A DNA stretch of 64,000 nt from RGIG7213 sp045124505 (GCA_045124505.1 JBGVLZ010000061.1:1-64000); one strand, 5' to 3'. Counted from the first letter of the stretch, positions 18,782-28,369 are shown. Notes: generated by a model from the letters alone, not told the origin. Numbers and translations: made by a program.

Positions 18782-20701
18782 TTATTTACAGGTATACTTT
18801 ATGAGAAGTGATTCCCTTTTGTTCGGGATCGTGAGCTTTATGCCGTTTTTGATAAGCTCATCACCCGAAGCTATGATTTTTTCATCCGTGTCAACATTGA
18901 TAAATTCGTATGTTTTATCCGCTTTGATACCGCCAAGCTTAACATCGGCACTTGCAAACGGACATTCTTCCCTGCGGAATGCGAGGATTATACCGCTGTT
19001 ACTTTCAGGCTCATCATACTGTGATGCCGCCCACGATATTGTTTCCTTTGAGTTTCTGATAAGCGGGTAAAAATCGCACGTTAAATAATGCTGAACGGAC
19101 AGATACTCGTTAAAATACTTTCTTGCCCAGTCAAACGGCTCATTCATAGCGCCCACATCCCATTCATCGTCAACGTGCTCCCATGTGCGCACGGTCATAC
19201 CGGGTGCATATGCACTTCTGAAGCTGTATGTATCGCCCAAAGTCGGACCGTAACCGACACCCGAATACGGATACCACCAGGCGTTTCCTATCGTCTGAAG
19301 CTGATAACCCTCGGGAGCATTATCCCAGATACTGCAATAATCGCTTCTCCATAGCGTTATTGATCTTGCGAGTGCTTCAATATCAACCCTGTGACCGCCT
19401 CCTGCACAGTTATCTATAAGCAGATACGGAAATCTTTCAAGAAGTGTATCCCAGAAGCGATAAAGGTTATTGATATATTTTATCTCGTTTATACCTTCAC
19501 GGTTTTCTTCGTCATTGAGCTTCCAGAACGGTATCGGACCTATGTTATAATCCTGCCTGTAAAGTGTTATACCCAATTCTTCGATCAGCTTGCTTATCTT
19601 CTCAATGAGCTGATCTGCCACCTCATCCTTACCAAGTGCGATTATGACGTTCTTATCCTCTAAATTGTGTGCAGGCTTCATATATTCCGTCCACGGTTCG
19701 ACGTCAAGATGGATATGCTCAGGCTCAAACCAAAGCTGGAATTTTATATCTTTTTCACGAAGCCAATCAACAACGTCACGCAAGCCATTCGGGTGATATT
19801 TTTTATTTACTTTCCACGTACCGACCTTGCCCCACTGTGCAGACTGCTCGGCACAAGTCATTCCCGTCAAAGGCTCATACCAGCCTGCATCCATCCAGCA
19901 GTAATTGAACGGAAGCTTTTCGGCAAGTATTCCCTCCCAGCGTTTACGAAGTACATCTGACGGAACACCGCCCCAGAAAATTGCGGAAAACGGACATTCT
20001 TTATCTCTTTGCTGCTTACCTACGGGCGAAACGTATTCCTTTATATATCTTCTCCAAGCGTTATGTGCGTTATTCTGACCGTTTTCATATTCAAGGATAG
20101 TGACAGATGATGTTCTGAACCTTTCACCCGGCTTCATATAGAATTTCGTTCCCTCTATTCTTGACAGCAGTCGGACATCCTTTTCGCCTCTTTCAAACTG
20201 TGCGTTCCACTGCCCTGTCCAGCCCACAGCCATTAAAAGTCCCTTTTCCTGTCTGTTGAGGTCAAAGAAAGGTGATGTGCCCATTCCGCTTCTGCCCGAA
20301 TGGTTCGATGCCTTTAAAGTTTCATTCGGCCAAAAACGTGTAGGATATGCCATATTATCATAATCTGTTATATTTGCGCCGTCTGTTATGTAGAGCTTTA
20401 AAGTATCTGTCACCCATACAGAATGTTTATTTCTTCTGTTTTTTACAGGGTCCGCATCAAACACTGCCACCGTATCGCAGTCCCAAAGGTCTGTGATGAT
20501 ACCGCTTTCATGATCTGTATCATTATGCCAATAGTTTGTCCATTTGGTGACATTGTATTTCGGAAATCTTTCAATGCTGCATTCTATCCTAAGACCGTCT
20601 TCGAGCGTATAAAGTATCCCATTTTCCGTTTCGGTTACCGACTTTTGAAGTTCTTCAAACGGCACACCGTTATATTTAAAAGAAAATCCGGGTGTTATCA
20701 T
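18782..20701 (-). CDS. alpha-galactosidase, GH36
   Basis: A 639-residue retaining glycosidase that should remove alpha-1,6-galactose from raffinose-family oligosaccharides or galactomannans. The TIM-barrel motifs are all seen: FNYCWMDAGWYEP, FQLWFEPEHIH, the nucleophile region LYRQDYNIGP near residue 382, DNCAGGGHRVDIE, and the acid/base region LWRSDYCS near 452. No signal peptide, so it is probably cytoplasmic. It stands alone between a terminator and a dispersed repeat, with its own promoter. Confidence 0.9.
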   Translation of the reverse strand: MITPGFSFKYNGVPFEELQKSVTETENGILYTLEDGLRIECSIERFPKYNVTKWTNYWHNDTDHESGIITDLWDCDTVAVFDADPVKNRRNKHSVWVTDTLKLYITDGANITDYDNMAYPTRFWPNETLKASNHSGRSGMGTSPFFDLNRQEKGLLMAVGWTGQWNAQFERGEKDVRLLSRIEGTKFYMKPGERFRTSSVTILEYENGQNNAHNAWRRYIKEYVSPVGKQQRDKECPFSAIFWGGVPSDVLRKRWEGILAEKLPFNYCWMDAGWYEPLTGMTCAEQSAQWGKVGTWKVNKKYHPNGLRDVVDWLREKDIKFQLWFEPEHIHLDVEPWTEYMKPAHNLEDKNVIIALGKDEVADQLIEKISKLIEELGITLYRQDYNIGPIPFWKLNDEENREGINEIKYINNLYRFWDTLLERFPYLLIDNCAGGGHRVDIEALARSITLWRSDYCSIWDNAPEGYQLQTIGNAWWYPYSGVGYGPTLGDTYSFRSAYAPGMTVRTWEHVDDEWDVGAMNEPFDWARKYFNEYLSVQHYLTCDFYPLIRNSKETISWAASQYDEPESNSGIILAFRREECPFASADVKLGGIKADKTYEFINVDTDEKIIASGDELIKNGIKLTIPNKRESLLIKYTCK

Positions 20702-20749
20702 ATTTTCCTCCGTATTTATATACTGTTATTTTGAATAGGATCAATATAC

Positions 20750-20777
20750 AGTATACTTACAAAGACAATTTTTTCAA
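20750..20777 (-). promoter_or_regulatory. promoter for the GH36 gene
   Basis: On the minus strand TTGAAA, a 16-base spacer and TATACT lie about 50 bases before the ATG, which follows GGAGGAAAAT. Confidence 0.5.
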
Positions 20778-20824
20778 TAGTTTATTTAATTTTTTAATAA
20801 AAATCACTTTATGATATCAAAAAA

Positions 20825-21002
20825 TGGGTGGCTCATTTAAGGAAATATATGGTAAACTTTGTAGGGACGACCATTGGTCATCCGCTTCAAAATGTATAAA
20901 TATACTAAAAGCGGGAGTGTGCACTCCCCTACAGAATAAATATTAAAAAAGTACACGGGGCGACTTATTTTAGGAGTTATTTCCTTAAATAAGCCAGCCC
21001 CC
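20825..21002 (+). repeat. dispersed multi-hairpin repeat, copy 1
   Basis: This fills most of the 328-base gap between GH36 and uraA. It begins GGGTGGCTCATTTAAGG and ends with a 45-base imperfect hairpin closing in AAATAAGCCAGCCCC, so the outer ends are inverted repeats. Inside are two more palindromes: GACGACCATTGGTCATC and GGGAGTGTGCACTCCC, linked by an A/T-rich strip. Five long copies occur in the window. Confidence 0.85.
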
Positions 21003-21029
21003 AAAAATTATATTATGTTTCCAGTCAAT

Positions 21030-22406
21030 TCAGCCATTCTTTCTGAATTTATTCAAAATGATATTTGTTATAATTCCGAGGATAAGTGCGCATGCAATAG
21101 CGGTAAGTGTAACCTTTCCGATGCTCATTGCCATGCCTCCGATACCTGAAATGAGAATTACAGAGACTGTAAAGAGGTTTGCGTTATCCTCAAGATCGAC
21201 CTTCTGTATCATTTTCAATCCCGAAACAGCGATAAATCCGTAAAGCGTTATACATACACCGCCCATTACACAACCCGGAATAGAATCAAGAAATGCAACA
21301 AAGGGAGAAAGGAATGAAATAAGAATTGCAAGGATAGCAGTCGTTGTAATAGTCGCAACAGATGCGTTTCTTGTGATTGCAACACATCCTACCGACTCAC
21401 CGTATGTAGTATTAGGACAGCCGCCGAAAATTGCACCTGCAAAAGATCCGACACCGTCACCCAGAAGTGTGCGGTGAAGTCCGGGATCTTCAAGAAGATC
21501 TGCATCGATGATGCTTGAAAGATTTTTGTGGTCCGCAATATGCTCCGCAAATACAACGAATGCAACGGGAATGTAAGCAACAGCTATTGTTATAAGATAG
21601 CTTGCATCAAAATCCTTTGCGCCCTTGAGCGCTTCAATAAACGTAAATTCGGGCAAAGCGATGAATGTTTTGAGTGTTACACCGTCTGAAACAAGATTTT
21701 TAAAAGGAGCAAAATCAATTACCTTTATAGAATCGATATTTGCAGCATAGCCGATGACCGTGAAAATCAAAGCCGTGATATATCCTGCAACGATACCTAT
21801 GATAAACGGAACAAGCTTTGTCATCTTGTTTCCGTATGTTGCACAAAGCATAACTACCAAAAGCGTTACAAGCGCACATACCAAAGATACCCAGATATTG
21901 CCTGTCATGATGAATGCACCGTTGCCGTCCTTAGGACCGTAAGAAAATACATCATTTACAGCCGCAGATGCCAAAGAAAGTCCGATAAGGGCTACTGTCG
22001 GGCCGATAACCGCCGCAGGCATGAGCTTATTTATCCATGCGACACCTACAAATTTAACGACTAAAGCAATAACCACATACACAAGACATGCAAAAGCCGC
22101 ACCTATCAAAAGCCCCAGATATCCAAGACTTACCGAAACAGCACCGGCAAAAGCGGCAGACATTGAACCGATGAAGGCAAAAGACGAGCCGAGGAACACG
22201 GGACTGCGGAACTTTGTGAAAAGCTGATAAACGAGTGTTCCTACACCTGCACCGAAAAGTGCTGCGGAAATGGACATTCCGTTACCGACTATTGCCGGAA
22301 CTGCAATCGTAGCCGCCATGATAGCAAGAAGCTGTTGAATTGCAAAAACAATAAGCTGTCCGAACTTTGGTTTGTCATGGATGCCGTAAACAAGATTCTT
22401 TGACAT
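21030..22406 (-). CDS. uraA: uracil/xanthine permease, NCS2 (UraA-like)
   Basis: A 458-residue nucleobase-cation symporter with 12-14 membrane segments. The NCS2 signature is visible around VFAEHIADHKNLSSI (substrate-binding Glu) and GDGVGSFAGAIFGGCPNTTYGES, with a late LVSD/TLK region. The UraA/PyrP-type features and length support uracil uptake, but xanthine cannot be fully excluded. It is a single-gene unit with its own promoter, and no PRPP- or uracil-sensing attenuator was recognised in the short leader. Confidence 0.88.
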   Translation of the reverse strand: MSKNLVYGIHDKPKFGQLIVFAIQQLLAIMAATIAVPAIVGNGMSISAALFGAGVGTLVYQLFTKFRSPVFLGSSFAFIGSMSAAFAGAVSVSLGYLGLLIGAAFACLVYVVIALVVKFVGVAWINKLMPAAVIGPTVALIGLSLASAAVNDVFSYGPKDGNGAFIMTGNIWVSLVCALVTLLVVMLCATYGNKMTKLVPFIIGIVAGYITALIFTVIGYAANIDSIKVIDFAPFKNLVSDGVTLKTFIALPEFTFIEALKGAKDFDASYLITIAVAYIPVAFVVFAEHIADHKNLSSIIDADLLEDPGLHRTLLGDGVGSFAGAIFGGCPNTTYGESVGCVAITRNASVATITTTAILAILISFLSPFVAFLDSIPGCVMGGVCITLYGFIAVSGLKMIQKVDLEDNANLFTVSVILISGIGGMAMSIGKVTLTAIACALILGIITNIILNKFRKNG

Positions 22407-22464
22407 TTTTTGATTCTCCTATTCAATTGTTGATATTTCCCGATAATTTTTCATTATCTACTAT

Positions 22465-22492
22465 ATTCTACCACAAATCGCAAAAAAGTCAA
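22465..22492 (-). promoter_or_regulatory. promoter for uraA
   Basis: On the minus strand TTGACT, a 16-base spacer and TAGAAT. The leader of about 55 bases contains a small GATAAT/ATTATC hairpin and AGGAG before the ATG. Confidence 0.6.
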
Positions 22493-22511
22493 CTTTTGTA
22501 AACAAAAAAAT

Positions 22512-22553
22512 ATCAATAAAAAAATCAGTCAAAAAGCTGATTTTTTTATTGAT
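22512..22553 (-). terminator. terminator after the NERD gene
   Basis: A long A/T-rich stem (ATCAATAAAAAAATCAG pairing with CTGATTTTTTTATTGAT) around a short loop; its U-tract serves minus-strand transcripts leaving the NERD gene. Confidence 0.8.
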
Positions 22554-22613
22554 TTTCATGATTATTAAAATTAATTGTTCAAAAGTCCATATTTCAACGT
22601 AGTATTTGCCTTA

Positions 22614-23357
22614 TCACTCACAACAGCTACACGTATATCGGCATTTAGGAAAGTTTTTACAGCCGTAAAATTTTCCGTTTTTTCCTTCACGCAGTACAAG
22701 CTCTGTTTTACAATAAGGACATAATTTTTGATTTTTCATTTTTTCGATTGAATCTTTATATGTGGCAACGTTCTGTTTATGCTTATTTCGCTCATCTGTT
22801 CCTGCATACTGATTATTCTTTATATATTCGTATATTTTTCTTTTTTTGTCGTTATCAAATACTTCCTCTTTATCTTCCGCAATTTTGTAAATACCTTTTT
22901 CCATGGCGGTAATTGAGTTGCAAATTACAGTATTTCCGTCATTTTCGCCGCTTATCTTGAAATCGTCACATACCATCGTAATAATTGAAAAACAAGGAAC
23001 GTCGCCAAAGTCTTTAAGAAATGCTTTAAGATACTCTATGTGCTTTTTATTTTGTTTCAGCGGACTGTATATTTCATATTTTTTACCGTGCTTATAATAA
23101 CTCCATTTGGATTTTGATATATCTCCGTATATTTTGGCATCGTCAAACATTTTCATTTCAACAACATATAGCCCCATGTTTCCGATGATTATAAGATCTA
23201 TCTGCGACGTATATTCTTCAGCACCGTCGATGAGCACATCGTGAAGCACAAAAACGCCCGGCATAGTGGTTGCGTATATTTTCGCCAGCCACTCACCAAG
23301 ACTGCCTTTAATTTCGTTTTTTGTAGGTATTCTTTTTATAAGATCCAGTAATCCCAT
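22614..23357 (-). CDS. NERD domain protein with C-terminal zinc finger
   Basis: A 247-residue protein. Residues 10-130 form a NERD (nuclease-related) domain with the restriction-like core YTSQIDLIIIGNMGLYVVEMK (D, then E-x-K). The C-terminus is a topoisomerase-type zinc ribbon (CPYCKTELVLREG, then FYGCKNFPKCRY). This pairing is known in DNA-processing or defence-associated proteins, but no partner helicase or methylase is nearby. Function is unknown beyond likely nucleic-acid binding or cleavage. It lies 20 bases after the transglutaminase-like gene. Confidence 0.82.
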   Translation of the reverse strand: MGLLDLIKRIPTKNEIKGSLGEWLAKIYATTMPGVFVLHDVLIDGAEEYTSQIDLIIIGNMGLYVVEMKMFDDAKIYGDISKSKWSYYKHGKKYEIYSPLKQNKKHIEYLKAFLKDFGDVPCFSIITMVCDDFKISGENDGNTVICNSITAMEKGIYKIAEDKEEVFDNDKKRKIYEYIKNNQYAGTDERNKHKQNVATYKDSIEKMKNQKLCPYCKTELVLREGKNGKFYGCKNFPKCRYTCSCCE

Positions 23358-23377
23358 AACTATTGTTTACCTCTGAA

Positions 23378-24493
23378 TTAAGTAGTAATATTCCAAAATT
23401 CTGTATCGTTGTACACAAAATAGGCTTTTCTGCTTTCGGAAAAATTTTCGGTAGGATATCCGCACGGGATCAGCTCTATATACCTTGAAGTTTCCATTGA
23501 TCCGTCAACGCCGTTTTTGTTCAGAGTGCAACGTGCAAAACGGAAGGTATTTTTAATCATGTAATTTCTGTAATACACTTTATCAAAGCCTGTTTTATTA
23601 TAACTCGCAGTGGGATTTTCAAATATCGGTTCATCATTCAACAGTAATTCCCTTAAACGTGAAAGTGAAACATAATCACCGTTACTGTCTTTAAAATACA
23701 GACGGAACGAAGGATCAAGCATGATCCTCTTTCCCGACGGTAAAAGGCAGTCAACAACGACGTGTAAATCCCCAAACGGTTCTTCATACGGCATACATGT
23801 AACATGCTGTGCTTTGATACCGTTTAAGCGGATAAGAGATGACAAAAGGATCGACAATCCTCTGCAGTTGGTTTTCTTCCCATTCCTTTCACAGCATTTG
23901 ATAATGCCTTTGATATCCGGTTTTTTGCCGTGTCCTATTGAACCGTTGTGATTAAAATTATCACAGACAAAATCAAGAAGTCTGAAAACAATTTCGTCGC
24001 CCGTACCGTTGAGCCCTTGTACATATTCCGAATATTTGTACTTTTCAAGTATTTTGGGAATGTCTCCTCCTAAAACAAATTCATCGGTGCTGCCGTATTT
24101 TCTCTGTCTGTCATATACTGAATATTGCTTCAGAACCTCAATCCTTGTTTTATCGGTATTCGGAAGGTACATAAAAGGCATACGATACTCGTAAGGCTCA
24201 TCATCGGGTGTATCGCTGAGCTTTATATATTTAACACGTGTTTTTTTGCCGTTACATGCATAAAAGCCTTTAATTTTTCCGAATGAGTACCGAACATGAT
24301 AAACACCGATAGCATTTTCGTAATTTATTTCATAGCACAAATAAGTGCCCTTTTCATAAACGCAGTTCGGTTCAAAATTATAATGACCGCTTAACGGAAA
24401 CGAGATTTTCATACAAAGCGGTAATACATCGAAAATGTTTACCGTTTCGTCCACATCCGTCCTTTGCCATTTTCCGACCAGCCTTTTATCCAT
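23378..24493 (-). CDS. transglutaminase-like domain protein
   Basis: A 371-residue cytoplasmic protein with a papain-like triad: Cys in TNCRGLSILLSSL near 208, His in DLHVVVDC near 244 and Asp in IMLDPSFRL near 258. The N-terminal 150 residues look like a small beta-rich domain describing ligand or lipocalin-like folding (VYEKGTYLCYEINYENA), not firmly recognised. Such proteins are usually peptidases or amidases rather than cross-linkers. It may be transcribed with the NERD gene and lies downstream of the TetR gene. Confidence 0.72.
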   Translation of the reverse strand: MDKRLVGKWQRTDVDETVNIFDVLPLCMKISFPLSGHYNFEPNCVYEKGTYLCYEINYENAIGVYHVRYSFGKIKGFYACNGKKTRVKYIKLSDTPDDEPYEYRMPFMYLPNTDKTRIEVLKQYSVYDRQRKYGSTDEFVLGGDIPKILEKYKYSEYVQGLNGTGDEIVFRLLDFVCDNFNHNGSIGHGKKPDIKGIIKCCERNGKKTNCRGLSILLSSLIRLNGIKAQHVTCMPYEEPFGDLHVVVDCLLPSGKRIMLDPSFRLYFKDSNGDYVSLSRLRELLLNDEPIFENPTASYNKTGFDKVYYRNYMIKNTFRFARCTLNKNGVDGSMETSRYIELIPCGYPTENFSESRKAYFVYNDTEFWNITT

Positions 24494-24516
24494 AATTGAT
24501 CGCCCCTTTCAAAAAT

Positions 24517-25074
24517 TCATACCGCCAGCACTTTGAAGAAATATTCCGTTATAATCTCCGGGGACTCCTTCATTCCGTTATCTATCCACCATTTCAGCGT
24601 TTCTATAAACGTGGAAACTATATGATTTTTCCAGAATTCTTTCGGCACATCTTCGCTTTTCGGTGATTTAAAAAGCGATATATGTTCTTCTGTCAGCGTT
24701 TGAAGATTTCTTTTAAAGTATCTTAAAAACAGCTCATTATTTTGCGACGATAACAAAAGCAGTATGTTGTTATCGTTTTTCTGAAAGTGACGGAATAAAT
24801 GCAAGAAAACGGAGTCAGAACCATCGCAGACGAAAATATGTCTGTGAGTACTGTTTGCGTCATTTTCTACATCAAATATGTGGCAAAACAACTCCTCGCA
24901 AAGCTCTTTAAGTAAAAAATCCTTCGTTTCAAAATGAGAATAGAATGTTGCCCTGCCAACGTCCGCCTTATCAATTATTTCACCGACGGTTATCTGATTA
25001 AATTCCTTTTGAGAAAGCAAGTCCGTAAATGCTGTAAAAATTGCTTCCCTCGTCTTTCTTTGTCTTCTGTCCAT
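24517..25074 (-). CDS. TetR/AcrR family transcriptional regulator
   Basis: A 185-residue repressor. The N-terminal helix-turn-helix (TREAIFTAFTDLLSQKEF, ITVGEIIDKADVGRATFYSHF) is classic TetR; the rest is an all-helical ligand and dimer domain of the DhaS-like clostridial type. It is divergent from the CDF efflux gene across a 160-base spacer with paired palindromes, so it most likely represses both. The inducing ligand or metal is not evident. Confidence 0.88.
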   Translation of the reverse strand: MDRRQRKTREAIFTAFTDLLSQKEFNQITVGEIIDKADVGRATFYSHFETKDFLLKELCEELFCHIFDVENDANSTHRHIFVCDGSDSVFLHLFRHFQKNDNNILLLLSSQNNELFLRYFKRNLQTLTEEHISLFKSPKSEDVPKEFWKNHIVSTFIETLKWWIDNGMKESPEIITEYFFKVLAV

Positions 25075-25167
25075 AACATCTCCGTACAGTTTTTGTAATT
25101 TGTTCGGTAATGAATAACCTTTGAATATCGTATATTGAAACTAAATACCATTCCGAATATAATAATA

Positions 25168-25184
25168 CCGAACAATATGTTCCG
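25168..25184. promoter_or_regulatory. candidate TetR operator
   Basis: CCGAACAATATGTTCCG is a palindrome with one mismatch (GAACA-ATA-TGTTC perfect core). A second element, TTGTTCGGTA at 25100-25109, mirrors TACCGAACAA at 25166-25175. Both lie between the TetR and CDF genes. Confidence 0.5.
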
Positions 25185-25234
25185 TTACGAACTTATTATA
25201 CCACAAATAAATACATATGTCAACGGAGGACCAT

Positions 25235-26128
25235 ATGAAAACAGAACGAAATATTTTAATAGCTTTTATCCTTAACCTGTCTTTTTCCGTTTTTGAATTT
25301 TTCGGCGGTATTTTCACGGGAAGTGTAGCAATTATTTCCGATGCCGTTCACGATCTCTCAGATGCCGCAAGTATAGGCATATCATATTTTTTAGAGAGAA
25401 AAAGCAAAAAGAAACCTGATGAAAATTATACATACGGATATGCAAGATATTCCGTATTAGGCGGATTTATAACGACGGTTATTCTTATTACAGGCTCAAT
25501 TACGGTAATATACAATGCTGTAGAAAGAATTATAAAGCCTGCCGAAATAAATTACAACGGGATGATACTATTTGCCGTTATCGGTGTATTGATAAACTTC
25601 TGTGCGGCATTTTTAACCCGTCACGGTGATTCGCTTAACCAAAAAGCAGTAAATTTACACATGCTTGAGGATGTCCTCGGCTGGGTAGTTGTTTTAATCG
25701 GGGCAGTTATAATGCGCTTTACGAGCCTTGCAATTATTGATCCGATAATGTCAATAGGTGTTTCCCTTTTCATCCTTGTAAACTCAGTAAAAAATCTGAA
25801 AGAAGTATTTGATCTGTTTTTGGAAAAAACGCCGTGCGGTATCGAAATTTCGGAAATTGAAGAACATATAAAGAAAATTGACGGTGTAATTGATGTTCAC
25901 CATATACACGTATGGAGCATGGACGGAAATATTAACCTTGCAACGCTTCATGCAGTCACTGACGGTAATGTTCAAAAAATCAAAGATGAAATACGAAAAG
26001 AACTGAGCGAGCACGGAATATCCCACGTAACCATAGAAAGTGAAGCGAGCACCGACGTTTGCAAAGAAAAAAGCTGCAGTATTGAGGTAAGCACCCATAA
26101 ACCTCACAGCCATCATCACTGTCATTAA
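25235..26128 (+). CDS. cation diffusion facilitator (CDF) metal efflux protein
   Basis: A 297-residue transporter with six membrane helices and a cytoplasmic C-terminal domain. Metal-site residues appear in ISDAVHDLSDAASIG (helix II) and HMLEDVLGW (helix V); the C-terminal domain has VHHIHVWSMDG and a Cys/His-rich tail (SHHHCH). The family exports Zn, Co, Cd, Mn or Fe by proton exchange; the His-rich tail favours zinc-like ions, as inference. GGAGGACCAT decides the ATG at 25235 over an upstream in-frame start. Confidence 0.9.
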   Translation: MKTERNILIAFILNLSFSVFEFFGGIFTGSVAIISDAVHDLSDAASIGISYFLERKSKKKPDENYTYGYARYSVLGGFITTVILITGSITVIYNAVERIIKPAEINYNGMILFAVIGVLINFCAAFLTRHGDSLNQKAVNLHMLEDVLGWVVVLIGAVIMRFTSLAIIDPIMSIGVSLFILVNSVKNLKEVFDLFLEKTPCGIEISEIEEHIKKIDGVIDVHHIHVWSMDGNINLATLHAVTDGNVQKIKDEIRKELSEHGISHVTIESEASTDVCKEKSCSIEVSTHKPHSHHHCH

Positions 26129-26142
26129 TATTTTAACAAAAC

Positions 26143-26176
26143 AGCCCCCGTCCGCAAGCTGACCTGCGGCGGGGGC
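26143..26176 (+). other. GC-rich hairpin downstream of the CDF gene
   Basis: GCCCCCG and CGGGGGC arms with an inner CCGCA/TGCGG pair and one bulged T. There is no following T-run, so it is at best a weak terminator; the remaining bases to 26294 hold nothing I recognise. Confidence 0.5.
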
Positions 26177-26294
26177 GCATACCGCACAGACGGTATTATT
26201 ACCGATTTAAATTCATAAAAAAGGTTTTCAAAATGGATTTACGCAGGAAATCTGCACCATTTGTCTGCAGGCATGGCGCAGCTACTATAAGATA

Positions 26295-27464
26295 TCAATC
26301 ACCATCAATGAATTTTACCGTATATCCAAGCTTGGCAAAATAAATGCATATCCGCTTTTCAAGCTCTTTTACAGTATCCTTGCCAATCTTATTTGACTTT
26401 GGATAATCCCACATATCGATATGATCGATTTCAGCTGTCTTTAACTCTTCATCAATCTCAACATCCGTCCAGATACCGTTATCATTCCACTTCATGTAAA
26501 TATATTCATCTTCAAAAATAATGTCTTCGTGCTTCATTTTCTCAAATCGGGATTTGAGTTCCTTATCATGCAAAACGAGATCCTTTTTCAAATTTTTCCA
26601 GAATGACCATAATGTTTGTTCGGGATCCAAATCCTTTATAGACTCAAGCATCTCGGAAGAATTATCAAAGGTAAATTTATTGTCAAATAAATACTTGCGT
26701 ATGATATTTACAGCGCGGTTTTTAACGGCATATTGAAAACCTATATAAGGAATACACATGCTGTCAAAGGTGCATATCTGTTTTTCTGCATCTACCACAC
26801 AAGGAAGGAATGACGTATCAAATCCGTCACCGGTATTTTTACATACCATATCCGAAAGATCACGGCGAAGCTTTTCTTCAACACGTTTTGCAAATATAAC
26901 GACAACCGTTGCACGGTTTAAGGGAGCTTCTTTTTGCGCTTTATCAAGAAAACGGTGCTTCGTTTTACCCTTCATTGAATTTGAGTTGGCGTGTGCGGAA
27001 TTGATTATTGAATGATACAGTTCTTTGTCAAGAAATTCTGTATGGTACGTTAAAACGATCTTTTCAATACCGCTTGAATAAACTGTCATCGGTGCTGTGC
27101 TCTTATACCGAAATAATTCGGGAAGCGGTAATATCGGCAAAGGCTCATATCCTAAGCCTATGCGTGAAATCTTATATTCAGCCTCTTGTTCATCAAAGGA
27201 TGGCGGAAGTGTGAAATGCTTTCTTGCTTTGTTATAACAATGTATCGTTGCAAGTCCTAAATCCAATGCAATCAGTACAGCGGCATTTTTTATAACATAT
27301 ACAAGAAAACATATTACAAAAACAATTAAAGCAATAACTCTTATTATTTCGGGGATAAATGTAAGAATGGGTAGAATAATCATGGGAAGAAATAATCCGC
27401 CGAGAACTGAAATACAAACAAGTATCCTGCAAAACAATGCATTTTTTAATTTTGGAAAATTCAA
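26295..27464 (-). CDS. membrane-anchored protein of unknown function
   Basis: A 389-residue protein that I do not recognise. Two hydrophobic hairpins near the N-terminus (about 10-35 and 38-75) precede a large soluble part rich in Lys, Glu and aromatic residues. It contains CIPYIGFQYAVKNRAVNIIRKYL near residue 245, and an acidic C-terminal third (EDEYIYMKWNDNG, then WDYPKSN). No catalytic motif is evident. Base composition is like its neighbours. It sits alone between the CDF and metallophosphoesterase genes, with no clear operon partner. Confidence 0.6.
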   Translation of the reverse strand: MNFPKLKNALFCRILVCISVLGGLFLPMIILPILTFIPEIIRVIALIVFVICFLVYVIKNAAVLIALDLGLATIHCYNKARKHFTLPPSFDEQEAEYKISRIGLGYEPLPILPLPELFRYKSTAPMTVYSSGIEKIVLTYHTEFLDKELYHSIINSAHANSNSMKGKTKHRFLDKAQKEAPLNRATVVVIFAKRVEEKLRRDLSDMVCKNTGDGFDTSFLPCVVDAEKQICTFDSMCIPYIGFQYAVKNRAVNIIRKYLFDNKFTFDNSSEMLESIKDLDPEQTLWSFWKNLKKDLVLHDKELKSRFEKMKHEDIIFEDEYIYMKWNDNGIWTDVEIDEELKTAEIDHIDMWDYPKSNKIGKDTVKELEKRICIYFAKLGYTVKFIDGD

Positions 27465-27505
27465 ATTAATACACCTCTATCAAAAATAACGATTTAATAC
27501 ATACA

Positions 27506-28369
27506 TCATGTTTTTGTGCTTTGTAATTCTATCAGAACTACCTCGGGGCGATTATTGAAGCGAAGCGGGACAATACTGTTCCCGATACCACGGCTTACGA
27601 CCATGTTTGTATTTTCTTCTTTAAACAGCCCTGCGTCATATTTCGGAAACAAGCCTTGGTTAGGAGCGATCAAACCGCCGAAAAACGGCAGTCTTACCTG
27701 ACCGCCGTGGGCATGACCGCATAACACCAAATCAATATTACTGTCACTGTAAGTATCAAACAGCTCAGGTCTGTGTGAAAGTAAGACCGTGAAGGTACTT
27801 TCATCGGGCAAAAGCTCCTGTAATTTGTTTTTCATCACCGTTTTGGAGTCACCGAACATATAATCCGTTTGAAAACTCGGATCGTTAACGCCGAGCAAAG
27901 TTATTGTTTTTTCGTTTTCTTCAAGCTCAATACATTCATCTTCCAAAATGATGACACCTTGTTTTTTCATTTCCTCTTTCAAGGTTTCATATTCGGATAT
28001 ACGTGCTTCGTGATTTCCTGTTACATAGTAACAAGGTGCGATCTCCACAGCAGATTCTGTAAATCGTAAAGCGGCATCTATATCTGTATTTCGTGAATCG
28101 ATAAGGTCGCCTGTAATTGCAATAATGTCAGGTTCTGCTTTTTTCAGTACATTAAGCAAATTTTCATTGTTTTTGCCAAGCTCAGTATTATGCAAGTCAG
28201 AAACGTGCGCAATACGGTATTCATCAAACGGCGTCGGCAATTTGTCACTGAAAACGGTAAATTTATTTAATTCAAGTGCTGTGTTTCCCCATATAGTCCA
28301 AATGATAAGCGTCAGAAAAACGGCTGATATAAGTGATGACACTATTATTCTTTTTTTCTTGATACTCAT
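27506..28369 (-). CDS. membrane-anchored metallophosphoesterase (YkuE/YaeI-like)
   Basis: A 287-residue protein with one N-terminal membrane anchor and a calcineurin-type domain. The five metal motifs are intact: HVSDLHN, ITGDLIDSR, GNHEAR, LSHRPELF and CGHAHGGQ. Relatives hydrolyse UDP-sugars or phosphodiester bonds near the membrane. The ATG at 28369 is chosen because GGAGATTTT precedes it; the upstream extension has no ribosome site and is rich in rare residues. Confidence 0.88.
   Translation of the reverse strand: MSIKKKRIIVSSLISAVFLTLIIWTIWGNTALELNKFTVFSDKLPTPFDEYRIAHVSDLHNTELGKNNENLLNVLKKAEPDIIAITGDLIDSRNTDIDAALRFTESAVEIAPCYYVTGNHEARISEYETLKEEMKKQGVIILEDECIELEENEKTITLLGVNDPSFQTDYMFGDSKTVMKNKLQELLPDESTFTVLLSHRPELFDTYSDSNIDLVLCGHAHGGQVRLPFFGGLIAPNQGLFPKYDAGLFKEENTNMVVSRGIGNSIVPLRFNNRPEVVLIELQSTKT

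Noticed and set aside
22407..22464. Riboswitch or attenuator in the uraA leader
   Set aside because: The leader is only about 55 bases with one small hairpin; no purine, PRPP or PyrR-type element is visible.
22614..25074. Defence island made of NERD, transglutaminase-like and TetR genes
   Set aside because: No helicase, methylase, restriction or toxin partner is nearby; the genes look like ordinary neighbours.
26143..26176. Rho-independent terminator after the CDF gene
   Set aside because: The stem is strong but there is no T-run, so I list it only as a hairpin.
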